Positions 1-10,725 are shown, numbered from the stretch's first letter. The stretch is DNA of 64,000 nucleotides from Cynocephalus volans (GCF_027409185.1 NC_084463.1:47858907-47922906), one strand, 5' to 3'. Notes: a model not told the origin generated them from the letters alone. Program-made: numbers and translations.

Positions 1-290
1 ATTGGATCATGAGGACTACACCCTCAAGAATGGATTCATCCATTCATGGAGTAATGGGTTATCATGGGTGTAGACTGATGGCTTTCTAAGAAGGGAGCTG
101 TTCTTACCTGTGACACCCTACATCACCAGAGGACCCTGTGGAGAGTCCCCACCAAGAAGGCCCTCACCACATGCACCTCCTGGACTGTGGACTTCCCAGC
201 CTCCAAAACTGTAAAAAATAAATTCCGTTTCTTTATAAATGATCTAGTATCAGGTATTCCATTATAAGCTACAGAAAACAGACTAATACA
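1..290 (+). repeat. MaLR-type LTR, 3' portion
   Basis: The text 'attggatcatgagg', a cctcca-aaactgt block, a polyadenylation-like 'aataaatt' and the terminal 'acagactaatacag' are the usual order of MLT1/MST MaLR LTRs. The 5' part lies outside the window. No coding sequence. Confidence 0.7.
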
Positions 291-915
291 GGACTCTGGC
301 ATTACAGGGCCTGCCCAACTTGTTCTGTCACTGCTAGAGTGAGCAGGACTGAAGCCACGTTGGGACCTAAAACTACATGGGCTCCAGGCAAATTTTAAAA
401 GGACAGTTTTTTTCTTGGCATGTATTTCTGAGTTCCTTCATTTCCCATGGTTATTTGATATTTTAAACCTTGATATGGGGCAAGATGACATTATTTACAG
501 AAACGTAAAGCTTTTTTCCAGACAGCCTGAAGCTGCAGACTTGCCAGGATGCACACACTATCCAGACCCTGAGATAACCACAAGGATGGGAGCAGAAACC
601 AGGCGGAGTCTTGGTGAGACCTTGCACCCGGCTCCTTGAACGGAGCCCCCACAGCTCGTGTCCCCCTCCGTCCTGCTTTTCATTTTCCATAGTCCCTTCC
701 CTCAATTCCCTCTTTAAAAACCCCTCAGTAAATACGAGTCTGGCCTTTCTCCTTCAGGTTTATTGGAGAGATGGTTAGCCTGACACCTCTCCTCAGGTCA
801 ATGGTATTTCTGAATAAAAGCTGACTTCCGTCTTTACCACCATTTGACTTTTCAGTGGCTTGTTTTTGAAAGGGAGCAGCCGGACCCGTGCCTGGTAACA
901 ACATGACCCTGGTGA
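291..915 (+). repeat. ERV-like LTR, copy A (pairs with 36190-36770)
   Basis: This block contains a TATA-like 'ctctttaaaaacccc', an 'aataaaagc' polyadenylation signal near 815 and the segment 'cagcctgaagctgcagac'. The same blocks appear inverted at 36190-36770, so it is an interspersed family of LTR structure. I could not name the family. The short ORFs over it are accidental. Confidence 0.5.
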
Positions 916-1239
916 TTGGCACCCACCTCCTAGTGAGTGCGATGCATGCCCACCTTCCCAGGAATCTGGTGGAAATGGTGTTATGTCTGGTGTCTGCAGC
1001 CCAGAATTTTCCAGCCCTTTTGAAGTAACATGGAGCATGTCCTTGACTTCTTCTATCAGATGGAGATCTTCAAATATCTGGTCTCTACTTTATCAACCCT
1101 ACACCTTCTCCCAAACCTTGCTCCCTGACCACCAGGTTGTCCCTTCTTTAGCCCTAATATCTTCATGCCTGCCACAATTTCTTATAGGACCTGGTTTCCA
1201 GACTTTTCGCTAACTAATGTGATTATTTTTTTCTGTACT
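916..1239. other. Unassigned stretch
   Basis: I see no gene, RNA or recognisable repeat here. The 76-codon open frame has no familiar motif. Confidence 0.3.
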
Positions 1240-2480
1240 CAAAGTAGAGCCTGTGCTGTATCTGTCAGGGTTTTGTTGCAGTAACAGACAACCCTGCATC
1301 CTGGAGGCTCACCATAGCAAGGTTATTTCTCACACTTACAACATGTACATCACGGGCTTTGTAGGGGAGGGGGAAAATATCCTGTACACTCTTAGATTCG
1401 GTGACTGGGGACTTCAAATTAAACTGACAAAAGACAGATTAACAGGACAAAAGACATACATGTTTCATCTTTTTAAAAAAATTTACATATGATAACTAAA
1501 AAATCTGCTGTGACCAGGTCAGCTAAATTATAGTGCCTTGGGGGATCTGGGATAAGTCAGCAATCATGTCCACCTGTCCTGGAAAACATTATCATAAGAC
1601 CATTTTACTTAGAAGCAGGTATAATGGCACCAGGAAGCCATACAATAACCTAGAATAATCCTTGTGACCTTCATCCTGGATCCCTGCATGTAGGTTGTAA
1701 CCTAGTAACAATCCCAAATCTATATGTAATGTACAACAAATAGAAAGCTTGATGAAGAGATGAGGTGGGACTGTCTTCTCTCACTGTCCTTTGACCCTTC
1801 CTCCTTCTTGTGGTTATAAATGATAAGTTCTGCTGGTTCTCTTTGGAACTCATTTCTCAGGGTGACCTGACTATGCATTTCCCTGGTTGCAATTGTCATA
1901 TTAGCTCAATAAATTTTTTTTTTTTTGTGGCTGTTTGCCAGTATGGGGATCTGACCCCTTGACCTTGGTGCTGTCAACACCCCCCCACCCCCGCAAGTGA
2001 GCTAACTGGCCACACTGGCTATAATAAATGCTATACTTTTAATATTTGGCCTCAGTTTCTTTTAGGTCAACACATATATGGGAGCTTCACATAAGAGAAC
2101 TGAAAACCTAAAGAGGCAGTTAGACCCAGGGGCTTCTATACCATTTTCACAAAGAGCAATAAATTGTGGAGAAGTGACTAGGGAATGTATGGGGGAAACT
2201 CATGGTAGATAGACTCACCTCTGGTGATGAATCGATCTCCTCTTCCTGGTACGGGAGAGGGGGCATCTGTACAAATGGAAATTTCCTTTACAAAATTTAA
2301 ATTTATACCCTGATTTTAGGTAGAAAGGGGGAGGGCAGGAAACTCCTTATATGTTTGCTGTTTCTCATTGGCCCTCACTCAAAATAATCAATATATGAAA
2401 GTGGCATATTTTAGGGTGGCATGTCCTGATCCATTCAGCCTCCTGGGGGTTTCATGTGACACATGATCACTCAGGAGGCC
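1240..2480 (-). repeat. ERV-type LTR remnant, antisense, with a SINE inside
   Basis: The antisense core 'actgacaaaagacagatt' near 1424 and the blocks 'ctggtgatgaatc' and 'tttagggtggcatgtcctgat' recur at 7641-8090 (same orientation). A sense version of the core is at 5820-6240. The three copies define one LTR family (ERVL-like by appearance). Confidence 0.45.
1913..2021 (-). mobile_element. tRNA-derived SINE monomer (CYN-like)
   Basis: On the minus strand this reads 'ggccagttagctcact', then 'cagcaccaaggtcaagggg', ending in an A-run (a T-run at 1914-1926 on the plus strand). Flanks carry 'aataaat' on both sides (about 1908 and 2022), a likely target-site duplication. Confidence 0.75.
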
Positions 2481-3769
2481 AGTTCATGGCCTCCACCATC
2501 TGGAATGCTTCAGTGATAGGGTTTGGGACACACTATCCCAAATACACATCTTTGGCATAAGGATTATTTTAAGCTGATTATTTGAGGAAATAGCCAACAC
2601 AGAAGAAACCCTGAAAAGAGAGTAGAAGTTACCCTTTTGTAAGGGAAATTTATATCTATAATGAAAGTCTCCATCTGTAAGGATGGCTCTCTCTTAGCAC
2701 CAGGAAGAAGGTGACTAACTCACTAGAGACTCTTAGTGAAAACAGCACTGACTGAGCTCTGCATAATGTTTCTTAGCTGTGTTTAAGGTGCTTTTCCTGG
2801 CCTCCTATCCAGAACTAGTCTCCCCTTTCTTGATTCAGAGAAAGATGGTTATGTAAGTCTGAAGTCAGAGCCACTTTTTGGAGATTTACTCTTGGAGATT
2901 TTCCTGAGTATCGCCCATGTGTACAAAGAGGTATGTGTGTTATTAAACTTCTGTTTTGCTCTTGTTAGTCTGTCTTGTGCCACAGGTAGGCCCAGCTGAG
3001 AACTATGAAGGGTCTGGAGAAAATTATTTTTCCTCCACTTGATATAAACATATTTTTTTCTTTTTGAAAATTTCCTTTTCTTTTCTTTTTTAAATTTTAA
3101 AATCATCATTTTTTACTTTTTTATTTCTTGTGTTTTTTTTCCTTTTTTCTCTGTTTATTTATTTGACCCTCCATATACTGGTGCCTTTTGAACCTGAGCA
3201 ATAGGGCTCTGTATTGATATTTGATGGCATCTGCTCGCTCTTGCTATGAACCTAAAACTGCTCTTAAAAAATAAAGTCTGTAAATTTTTTTTCTGGTTTG
3301 GGAGCCCCACAGACAGTGCATCAGGGAAGGGGAGGCCACAGCAGGGCCTTCTTGGAGGGTCCTGTTGGGGCTGAGGGTGAGGCTAGTGTGTGGTGAGGGT
3401 ATGGAACTTTCATAGCTAGAACTGTCCATTGACTGGAGCACAGCAGGAAGCTTCTAGAAAGAATCCTGGAACCCTCCTGTTGGCCTTACCCTCTGACCCT
3501 TCTTAAGGGACAGCTCATGGTGACCAGACAGCCCCCACCATCCCAGCCCCCAGCCACAGGCTTCCCACTGGGCATGAGCCGCTCCACTCCCCATGGCCAT
3601 CCTGTGGTCTTTGCATGAGATGCAGGTGGACACCTGCCCTGAGCTGGGCCAGAAGGCCTTGGGCTTGATACATAATGTCAGTGCCCAGATCAGAGGGTGG
3701 TCACAGAACATCATAATCTAATGAACACACTTGTACGGTGTCTGCACATGGTGGGTCCCTGTGTTCACT
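2481..3769. other. Unassigned stretch
   Basis: No gene recognised. It includes a T-rich/A-rich low-complexity zone around 3040-3160. ORFs near 3244-3918 on the minus strand have no recognisable domain. Confidence 0.3.
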
Positions 3770-4155
3770 ATCTGTGGTGGGCTGAATTTTGTCCCCTCCA
3801 AATTCATATGTTGAAGTCCTAACAACCAGGACCTCAGAATGTGCCTGTATTTGGAGAAAGGGCCTTTAAAGAGGTGATTAAGATAAAAGGAGGTCATATG
3901 GGTGGGTCTTAATCCCATAGGACTGACGTCCTATAAGGAGATTAGGACATAGACAAGCCCTGAGGAATCACCATGTGAGGACACAGGGAGAAGACACTGT
4001 CTACAAGCCATGGAGAGAGGTCTTAGGAGACACCAACCCTGCCTACACTTGGATCTCAGACTTCCAGCTTCCAGGACTGAGAGACAATGAGTTTCTGTTG
4101 TTTAAGCCATCCAGTCTGCAGTATTTTCTTATGGCAACATGAGCAAATGAATGTA
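3770..4155 (+). repeat. MaLR LTR (MLT1-like)
   Basis: Characteristic order: 'gtggtgggctgaattttgtcccctcc', 'cctaacaaccagg', 'ccatgtgaggacacagg', 'ttccaggactgagagacaatgag', then the end 'taagccatccagtctgcagtattttcttatggcaac'-like block. This matches MLT1-class LTRs in the sense direction. Confidence 0.75.
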
Positions 4156-5819
4156 TGGTCATTACAATTAAAATTAGCATGTAGTATTTCTTTCTTTTCC
4201 TCCCAGGTTTTGGATTTCAGGAAAAAAGAGCATTTCTTGACTGTTGCTCTGGTGGATGAAGCTGGGAAGGGTGAGAAGGCTACAGAACTGTTGTTTGTGG
4301 TGTTTATCGTGTGTGGAGAAAGCCAGATGAATACAGTGGGGGCTGAAAAGAACAGAGCTGGGAGACAAAAAGACGGATTAGTCTGGCACTGGGGCCACAA
4401 TCTTATTTTATCCTGCGGCCCCTGCTTTGTGAGATATCCTAGTAATAAACATGCCATATGCTTGAAACCAGATTGAATTGTCATTTCTGTTGCTTGTAAC
4501 CAAGAGTTCTAAGAAACAGAACACAACCTTTAATGTAATAGACAGTGGCTGGATCAGTTTATTCTAATAAGAACTGCAGAAGATAAAGGACTTTAAATGA
4601 ATGCATTCTAATTCTAGCACACATGGTGAGTCCCAGTGGCCAGTGCCCAGGGTTGTCCCATCAGAGGAAGGGCAGCAGCTGTGCTAGGGGTCCACTCTGA
4701 CCTCAGGTACATCTGTGCCTATTGGGCAAATATAACAAAAAACAAAATCTCTCCCCAACCCAGAAAACCCCTCCACAGAGGGAGAAGAGAAAGAAAACCA
4801 TTTTATTTTTGAATAAGCATTAAACCAGAACATCATGCGCATCACAGGCAACTCACTAAGAGACTGAAAAGATAAACAGCAACCTCACCCTTTCATCAAG
4901 TTGAGTGGATACCACCCATTCAGTACTTCAGGGAGGTTTTGCAGTTCAGAGCCAGGTGACATCTGAAGTGAGGCCCATCTCCTTCTAGGCAGCTGGAAGA
5001 TGGAGTGTTGTCATCACCTCTCATAGAGTGACTGAGATGCAAAGGATTACTCAGAGCTCATGTATGCAGAGCACTGAGAGGCCTGAAGTGTCTGTCTGCA
5101 GGGAGAACTCCTTCAAGAGAGAAGGGTCCCAGGCACAGCACTGGGTCAGGTTTTCTCTCAGCTTTTATTGTACAGGCAAGAAAGTTACAGAAGAAACACA
5201 GGGGGTTAATCAGTCATAGTGAAAACAAACAAACTGGCTACATGACAATCTTCATTAAAGCAGGTGTAACTTAAAATAGTTCAAGCAGTTTACCATCAAG
5301 AGGAGTAATAGAACTAAGCTATGTGACATACAGAAACAATGAAATAATCACTATAGCAGTGCTTAGCTCCCTAAGAAACTCCAAGAAACAGCTGAGGGTA
5401 AGATGTGGAACATCCTCCAACCACTAACTAGCAGAAGAGCCTTGAAGGTTTTAGTTCACATACTTTCCCATTATTTAGGTTTAGCGGCACCAAGGGCAAC
5501 TGCCCCCAGAGCAATCACTTTTGCTGTGTTTCAATTCTCTTATCTACATTAAAGACTTCAGTCCTGTGAAAGTTTTTCTGGTTTTTCCCAATCTTAGCAT
5601 TTCCATGTGTTTTTCTAAAGAGTTGGGCTATGACTTAAACTACAGGACTTTAGTCCTGCTAAACTAAGGACTTTGGTCCTACTACGCTATAGGCTATGGC
5701 CCTGTGAAATGCATGTGTTTATTAACGTCAGTGTCCTCCACAAGGTGCTGTCTTCCTCGATGATTATGAAGGAGATCAGAGTGTGCCATCCCAACATATG
5801 CTATGAGTACACAGGCACG
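4156..5819. other. Unassigned stretch, possible antisense LTR in its second half
   Basis: No gene recognised. Near 5160-5175 the minus strand has a polyadenylation-like 'caataaaag', and 5570-5700 repeats the phrase 'ggacttt(a/g)gtcct' three times. Together these hint at an old antisense LTR, without enough to name it. The overlapping ORFs at 4056-4484 on both strands show no known motif. Confidence 0.25.
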
Positions 5820-6240
5820 GGGATTATTTTGAGCTGAAGACAATTGAAGAAACCTTCTTGGAGCTTCCTTTAACTAAAAGCAGAAACTTTGAGAAATGAG
5901 GACTGCCGGAAATCTCTTCTCTAGGGGAGTTTTTATGGCCACGCAGAAGATGGAAATTCTGCACCAAGAAGAGTCTGCACAAATAATCCTTACTAAACAA
6001 CCCTTGTCTCCTATACATGCCCTAGTCACCTTCCCATAATTCATCACCTGTTAAAAATGGTATCTGAGTGCCTGAGCCTAACAGCGTCGTTGGTTTTTCC
6101 TTTTTCTCTGAAGCCTCCGTGCATGTAAAATTAAAAACTTAAGATGAAAAGTGCATGCTTTTTCTCCTATTAATCTGGCTTTTGTCAGTTTACTTTGTAG
6201 GCCGCAGTTACAAACCTAAGAAGGTAGAGGTTTTTTTCCT
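5820..6240 (+). repeat. ERV-type LTR, sense copy
   Basis: The segment 'tctcctattaatctggcttttgtcagttt' near 6160 is the reverse complement of the core in the copies at 1240-2480 and 7641-8090. The expected 'aagatgaaaagtgcatgc' block precedes it. Best read as the sense copy of the same LTR family. Confidence 0.5.
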
Positions 6241-6371
6241 TCTCTACAATTACATTTCAGAAATAGCTCCAATGTCCTTCAGGATATATTCCTGAGGTAT
6301 CACACTGGCAAGAGGTTTGTTTAGCCATTAACAAGATTTACATACATTTGAATTTGAAAAAGACAGAGAAT

Positions 6372-6462
6372 GGGGCTACTGGCTAGCTCAGTTGGTTAGA
6401 GCACAGTGTTACAGTGCCAAGGTCAAGGGTTTTTATCCCAGTGGCAAAAGAAAAAAAGAGAA
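6372..6462 (+). mobile_element. tRNA-derived SINE monomer
   Basis: It reads 'ggctagctcagttggttaga', then 'gtgccaaggtcaagggttt', then an A-rich tail ('ggcaaaagaaaaaaag'). The tRNA-Ile-like A and B box regions are still visible. Confidence 0.75.
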
Positions 6463-7284
6463 GGACAGAGGAAGAAGTTCTGAAAGAAAGGGTTATATTT
6501 GCCCTTACAGGGTCTCCACCACCCCCAGGAAAATGTGGATATTCAACAAATACTTGCTAAAATACTGCATCAGCCTAGGATTTCAGTATTAATGTTCTGT
6601 TAGGGACCCCTGGTTATTGGGCTGAGATGTTATTTTTCCTTTATGGTAAAACAATTGAAAACAGCCTTAATATCCTGAAAAGGAAACACTATAAAATCAT
6701 TAAGGAGAATCAGAAAGCTCTTATGTATCCTGGTAAGCTGTTAGGTTTACTAAAAGACAGGTCAGACAACATATATGCACATTTCGGTAAAAAGTCATAA
6801 TTAGATGATTGTATATGCACCTCTTGAAAAATATACAAGAAACTCCATCTGAAGGGAAAATTAAGGGCTGAGAAACCCCCTCCAATTGAAAAAGATTCAA
6901 TTTTCACTATATAAACCCTTGAAATTCTTAAATCTTATACCATTTCTATAGATTGTCTTTTTAAAAATAAATAAAATTTTGAAGTGAAAATGTCAGCCAT
7001 GTCAATTCGGAAACCAAGTCTAAACAGTTACAAGGCGGCTGTCCCTTCACTGTGGCGGTCAGTGGCACTCTGTCAGTGTGATGCTGCTCCCTCCAGCCCC
7101 ATGAAGTTATTAACATTGCAGAGAAGACGAGAGAAAGAACCAGGCACTCCTGAAAAATAGTGTGCTCCATTGAATGGAAAGGAAGACGGGCCCCCGGAAA
7201 CAGGACAGCAGGGTCACGGCATCTGTGTTCAACCCTGACTCCTAGTCAGGAAAGTCCATTGTGTCGTGTAAAGACAAATCCAGG
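6463..7284. other. Unassigned stretch
   Basis: No gene or repeat recognised. Ordinary AT-rich DNA. Confidence 0.3.
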
Positions 7285-7640
7285 TTGTGACGGACTGAAT
7301 GTCTGTGTTCCCCTGAATTCCCTATGTTGAAATCCTAACCCCAAGGTGATGGGGTTAGGAGCTGGGGCTTTGGGAGGTGATTAGATCATGAGGGTGGAGC
7401 CCTCATGAGTGGGATTAGTGCCCTAATGAAAGGGACCCTAGAAAGGGTCCTCACCCCTTCCACCATGTGAGGACACATGAAGAAGCTGCCATCTGTGAAC
7501 CAGGAAATGACCTTGAGAAACTAAATCTGCTGGCACCCCATCTATGACTTCCAGCCTTCAGAACTGTGAGAAATAAATTTCTATTGTTAAAAGCCACCCA
7601 GGCTATGGTATTTTGTTATAGCAACCTAAACAGAGTAAGA
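7285..7640 (+). repeat. MaLR LTR (MLT1A-like)
   Basis: Near-complete LTR: 'gacggactgaatgtctgtg', 'gaaatcctaaccccaaggtgatgg', 'gattagatcatgagggtgga', 'gtgagaaataaatttctattg', 'ggtattttgttatagcaacc'. Same family as 25655-26010. Confidence 0.8.
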
Positions 7641-8090
7641 CGACATAAGACAGATTAACAGGAGAAAAGCATACATGTTGCATTTTTATATGTACCAGGG
7701 CACCTTCACAGGAAAATGAAGACCCCCAAAGTGGTTCGGCCTACGTGTTTACATACCAGGTTGAGCAGAGTAGTGACTTGTAAAAAAGTAACTAAATTAT
7801 ATGAGGCTAAACGAAGATACAAGTTATTTTAACAAGGTGTGTATTTTTCTCAGCCTCAAGTCCCCATCTCTGGTGATAAGAATCTTTCTTGTCTCCTGGT
7901 ATAGGAAGGGCATGTTTCCCATGGGAGTCACGTCCCCTGCTTTCAGGAAGAAAACAGAAGTGCCTTTTTAAGTGCCTTTAGCTCAAGGTAATCCACATGC
8001 CCACCTGGCATATTTGGGGTGGCGTATTCTTTCCTCTGATGCCCAGCCCTCTTTCCCTTCCATTGTTTATTTTCAGGGTTTCCGCTGCAT
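7641..8090 (-). repeat. ERV-type LTR, antisense copy
   Basis: Contains 'agacagattaacaggagaaaag', 'ctctggtgataagaatc' and 'catatttggggtggcgtatt'. These are shared with 1240-2480 in the same order. It sits directly against the MaLR LTR on its left. Confidence 0.5.
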
Positions 8091-9538
8091 TCTGCTGGTA
8101 AACGCTCCACTCTGAAGCTGTCTCTGTAGCATTCAGGGGCTCACAGAATTCAGTAAAAGGGGAACAAATGTCTACATTTCAGCTTACTATTCCCACATGA
8201 GTAGGACCGGCAGGACAGCAACAAAGGCCCCAGTCCTAATTGTAATAGTTTCATAGTTTTATACAAATGATTCAAATTTTCCAGGTGGGACTAAATTGGT
8301 TCTCATGACAAACACTTGAAAGCAATTAACTTAAAAATATTCAAGCAATTGTTTCCTACCACAGAGGGCAGCGTTACTTGTCCTGTATTTAGAAGCTATT
8401 TCCTGAGTGACCCCAGTTATATCACAAGGGGGAGAACCTGAGCCTCTCCTATCTCAGTGCTCTCTCCTCTTCCAGCTTTTCTCAAGTCATCTTCTCTCTG
8501 CACCACCAAGTTGGTGGCATGGTATCTGGAGAGTGAGATGGCATCCCCGTGGGGCCCAGTTGGTACATCCCTGTCCTTGGCCACCCTGCCCAGTTCTCAG
8601 CACGTCTCTCCAGCTTTGGGTCCACATGGTTTTGAGTCAAGGATTCACATGGGACCTGACATGCATGTTGCCTGCAAACCCCTGGACGCAAAACCCTTGC
8701 TGGGCTTTATCAGTCCTGCTGCGCTTCCTGGACAGGTCCATGTCTTTCTGCTCAGAATTAACACTGCCTAGTGCAGAGCTGTGCCCCTTCCGCACAGACA
8801 GTCCTGGGGTGTAACACAAATGTGTGTTGGAAAGGCTTCCTTGAGTACTATATTATTAGTCTGCTTCTGTTTATAACAGTCTCTGCGTACTGTTTTCTGG
8901 ACAGTCCTCCAAGGATTTGTCATCAGCTAACTTACGTACATTCTACAAGTGGAGATTTTCAATTGTGTGCGTACTCTTTTAGTTGCTATAGCGTTTGAAT
9001 TGAGTCGGCAGGATATAGGCCGGGCTCAGAGGCTTCCAAATCCCACTATTGCATTCTGAGAGCCTCTTACTCACACCCCTTGCTATTCATAAGAGCACTT
9101 TTTACTATCATTGCTTCTACATGCAATACAAGCCTCCTTCACTCAACTGTAAGCCCCTGGAAAACCGAGTGGCCAGTGACAGTAGGGAATGGATTTTACT
9201 CTGTGTTCTCAGCACCAGACAGTGCCTGGCTTCCAGTAATTTAATAAAGCCTTTAGTGAATAATTGTAATTTGTACCAAAGAAAGAAAATTCTTACATCC
9301 GTATCCTTACAGCCATTCTCAAGTTATCCCGACCTAAACTCCACTATTGGGTTCCGGGCTAACCACCCTGGTGACAGGATTTCTCCTCAAATTGATTCCT
9401 CGCCCCTCGTCCCCAGATTATCAGTCTACTTTATAGGGCTGGGACGCCTGTTTCAACGTGCCGGCATGTGGGCCATCCATGCCAGACACTGCTCAGGAAG
9501 TTAACTACCGGGGTAGAGCAGCTCCTTCCAATTAGGCT
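8091..9538. other. Unassigned stretch
   Basis: No recognised gene. Open frames of 104-151 codons (8407-8814, 8457-8771, 9049-9504) lack known domains and look like chance ORFs. Confidence 0.3.
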
Positions 9539-9815
9539 GTTAACATGTGACTCTGGCCTTCCGGCCTAACTGGAGATGGGATGAGAACACACACGCCTCT
9601 AGCCAGCCCAACAGCAGATGGGCCAAGTTTACAATGCACCCACTCACTGGGCTTCCAACCTAATTGGCACTAAGCCGAGTTAGCGCGCGCCTCACTAGGC
9701 TGCCATCTGAACAGATGCTCCAGTTAGTGCAGACAACTAGCGGGGCTCGTAACCTAACTGGCATCGGGCTGAGTTACCACAAACACCTCACTAGGTTTAT
9801 TACCTACCTAATTGG
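9539..9815. repeat. Degenerate minisatellite, ~45-50 bp unit, about 6 copies
   Basis: Phrases such as 'ctcactgggcttccaaccta', 'ctcactaggctgccatctga', 'ctagcggggctcgtaaccta' and 'ctcactaggtttattaccta' start at about 9641, 9690, 9737 and 9788. Each is followed by an 'aattggca...gagttag' block. Older copies precede. The array begins about 100 bp beyond the H3 stem-loop, downstream of the gene. Confidence 0.65.
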
Positions 9816-9895
9816 TAAGCGAACAGAGGGGACAGAACCGGCACCGACCGCCGGAAGAAGCCCCCTGATCGCCCGGAAACCCGCCATGTTACAGC

Positions 9896-9906
9896 CACTT
9901 TCTGTA
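9896..9906 (-). promoter_or_regulatory. Possible histone downstream element
   Basis: On the minus strand 'acagaaagtgg' lies about 11 nt past the stem-loop. Purine-rich GAAAG-type elements at this spacing pair with U7 snRNA in replication-dependent histone genes. Inferred from position and base content. Confidence 0.45.
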
Positions 9907-9916
9907 CCAAACGAGT

Positions 9917-9932
9917 GGCTCTCAAAAGAGCC
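9917..9932 (-). terminator. Histone mRNA 3' stem-loop
   Basis: Minus strand 'ggctcttttgagagcc': a perfect 6-bp stem (GGCTCT/AGAGCC) with the loop TTTG. Replication-dependent histone genes end in this hairpin, usually with loop TTTC. It lies about 39 nt after the H3 stop codon. The last loop base differs from the common C, a position that tolerates variation. It indicates non-polyadenylated, SLBP-dependent processing. Confidence 0.85.
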
Positions 9933-9971
9933 TTTGGAGTGACAGGACCTCAGGGCGATCGCCCGTGGAGC

Positions 9972-10382
9972 CTAGAAAGGCGTCCCGCGGAGGCGGCGCG
10001 CCAGCTGCATGTCTCTCAGCATAATGGTGACACGCTTGGCGTGGATGGCGCACAGGTTGGTGTCCTCAAACAGCCCCACCAAGTAGGACTCGCAGGCCTC
10101 CTGGAGCGCCATCATAGCCGACATCTGAAAGCGCAGGTCTGTCTTGAAATCCTGCGCGACCTCTCGCACCAGCCTCTGGAACGGCAGTTTGCGGACCAGC
10201 AGGGCGCTGGATTTCTGGTAGCGGCGGATCTCGCGCAGCGCCACCGAGCCGGGCCGAAAGCGGTACGGCTTCATCACGCCGCCGGTGGCCGGGGCGCTCT
10301 TGCGGGCTACCTTCGCGGCCAGCTGCTTCCGCGACGCCTTGCCGCCGGTCGACTTCCGCGTCCTCTGCTTGGTGCGAGCCAT
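9972..10382 (-). CDS. Divergent histone H3 variant (natural Met36), intronless
   Basis: A single-exon 136-codon frame, the exact length of canonical H3, starting at 10382 with MARTKQ and ending at 9972. The histone fold is clear: [44 protein letters not shown]4, K9, K14, K18, K23 and K27 are kept. Differences from canonical H3 include T6R, A7T, P16S, T22A, A24V, K36M, H39Y, Y41F, T45S, E59A, I62V, I74V, S86M, V89M, A98S, P121L, K122R, I124M, I130L and a changed tail (GTPF for GERA). C96 is H3.1-like, V24 and S98 recall H3t, and R122/M124/L130 recall primate H3.Y. TATA, CCAAT boxes and a histone stem-loop surround it, and it has no stop or frameshift, so it looks functional. An upstream in-frame ATG (10589) is ignored because it precedes the TATA box. 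I cannot name the exact orthologue. Confidence 0.88.
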   Translation of the reverse strand: MARTKQRTRKSTGGKASRKQLAAKVARKSAPATGGVMKPYRFRPGSVALREIRRYQKSSALLVRKLPFQRLVREVAQDFKTDLRFQMSAMMALQEACESYLVGLFEDTNLCAIHAKRVTIMLRDMQLARRLRGTPF

Positions 10383-10441
10383 GACCACGAAGGGGCTCCG
10401 GCTGTCTCCGCTCCCGACTGGCACTGAGGGGCTCAGTGCTC

Positions 10442-10520
10442 TCGCTTTTATAGACACCGCAGCGCTCCCATTGGTTGGCCGCCGGGTGGCGCGATGGCAG
10501 GCTATGCTCTGATTGGCTCT
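10442..10520 (-). promoter_or_regulatory. H3 variant core promoter (TATA and two CCAAT boxes)
   Basis: Minus strand: TATAAAAG at 10452-10445, CCAAT at 10474-10470 (accaatggga) and CCAAT at 10516-10512 (gccaatcaga). The TATA box lies about 63 nt before the start codon, predicting a short leader of about 35 nt. Paired CCAAT plus TATA is the usual proximal layout of cell-cycle histone genes. Confidence 0.8.
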
Positions 10521-10530
10521 TAAGGCGCTC

Positions 10531-10583
10531 ATGCACTGGGTCCCTGGGCAGGCCCGGAGGTGCTGGCATGGTGTGCCTGGTTT
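10531..10583 (-). repeat. Single VNTR unit of the deleted-L1 family beside the H3 promoter
   Basis: 'gggtccctgggcaggccc' followed by 'ggtgctggcatggtgtgcc' is the reverse complement of about two thirds of one ~80-bp VNTR unit in 16600-17780. It sits about 15 bp upstream of the distal CCAAT box. No further part of the element is visible on either side. Confidence 0.7.
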
Positions 10584-10725
10584 CACCAAAAGAACTTCAA
10601 TAAGCTTTTATGGCACTGCAATTAGAGGAACATTAACCCATAACATGCAACAAAAATGATTTTGCTTTTTGGAACTATTTAACAAATAAATTTGACATTA
10701 CAATTAACAGCAACATACTGTTGTA

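Noticed and set aside
4056-4484. Overlapping ORFs on both strands (142 and 129 codons)
   Set aside because: They begin inside a MaLR LTR and have no recognisable domains.
6372-6462. A functional tRNA gene
   Set aside because: tRNA-Ile-like text but with broken arms and an A-rich tail: a SINE, not a tRNA.
10383-10589. 69-codon N-terminal extension of the H3 variant
   Set aside because: It precedes the TATA box and CCAAT boxes and reads through a VNTR fragment; MARTKQ is the natural histone start.
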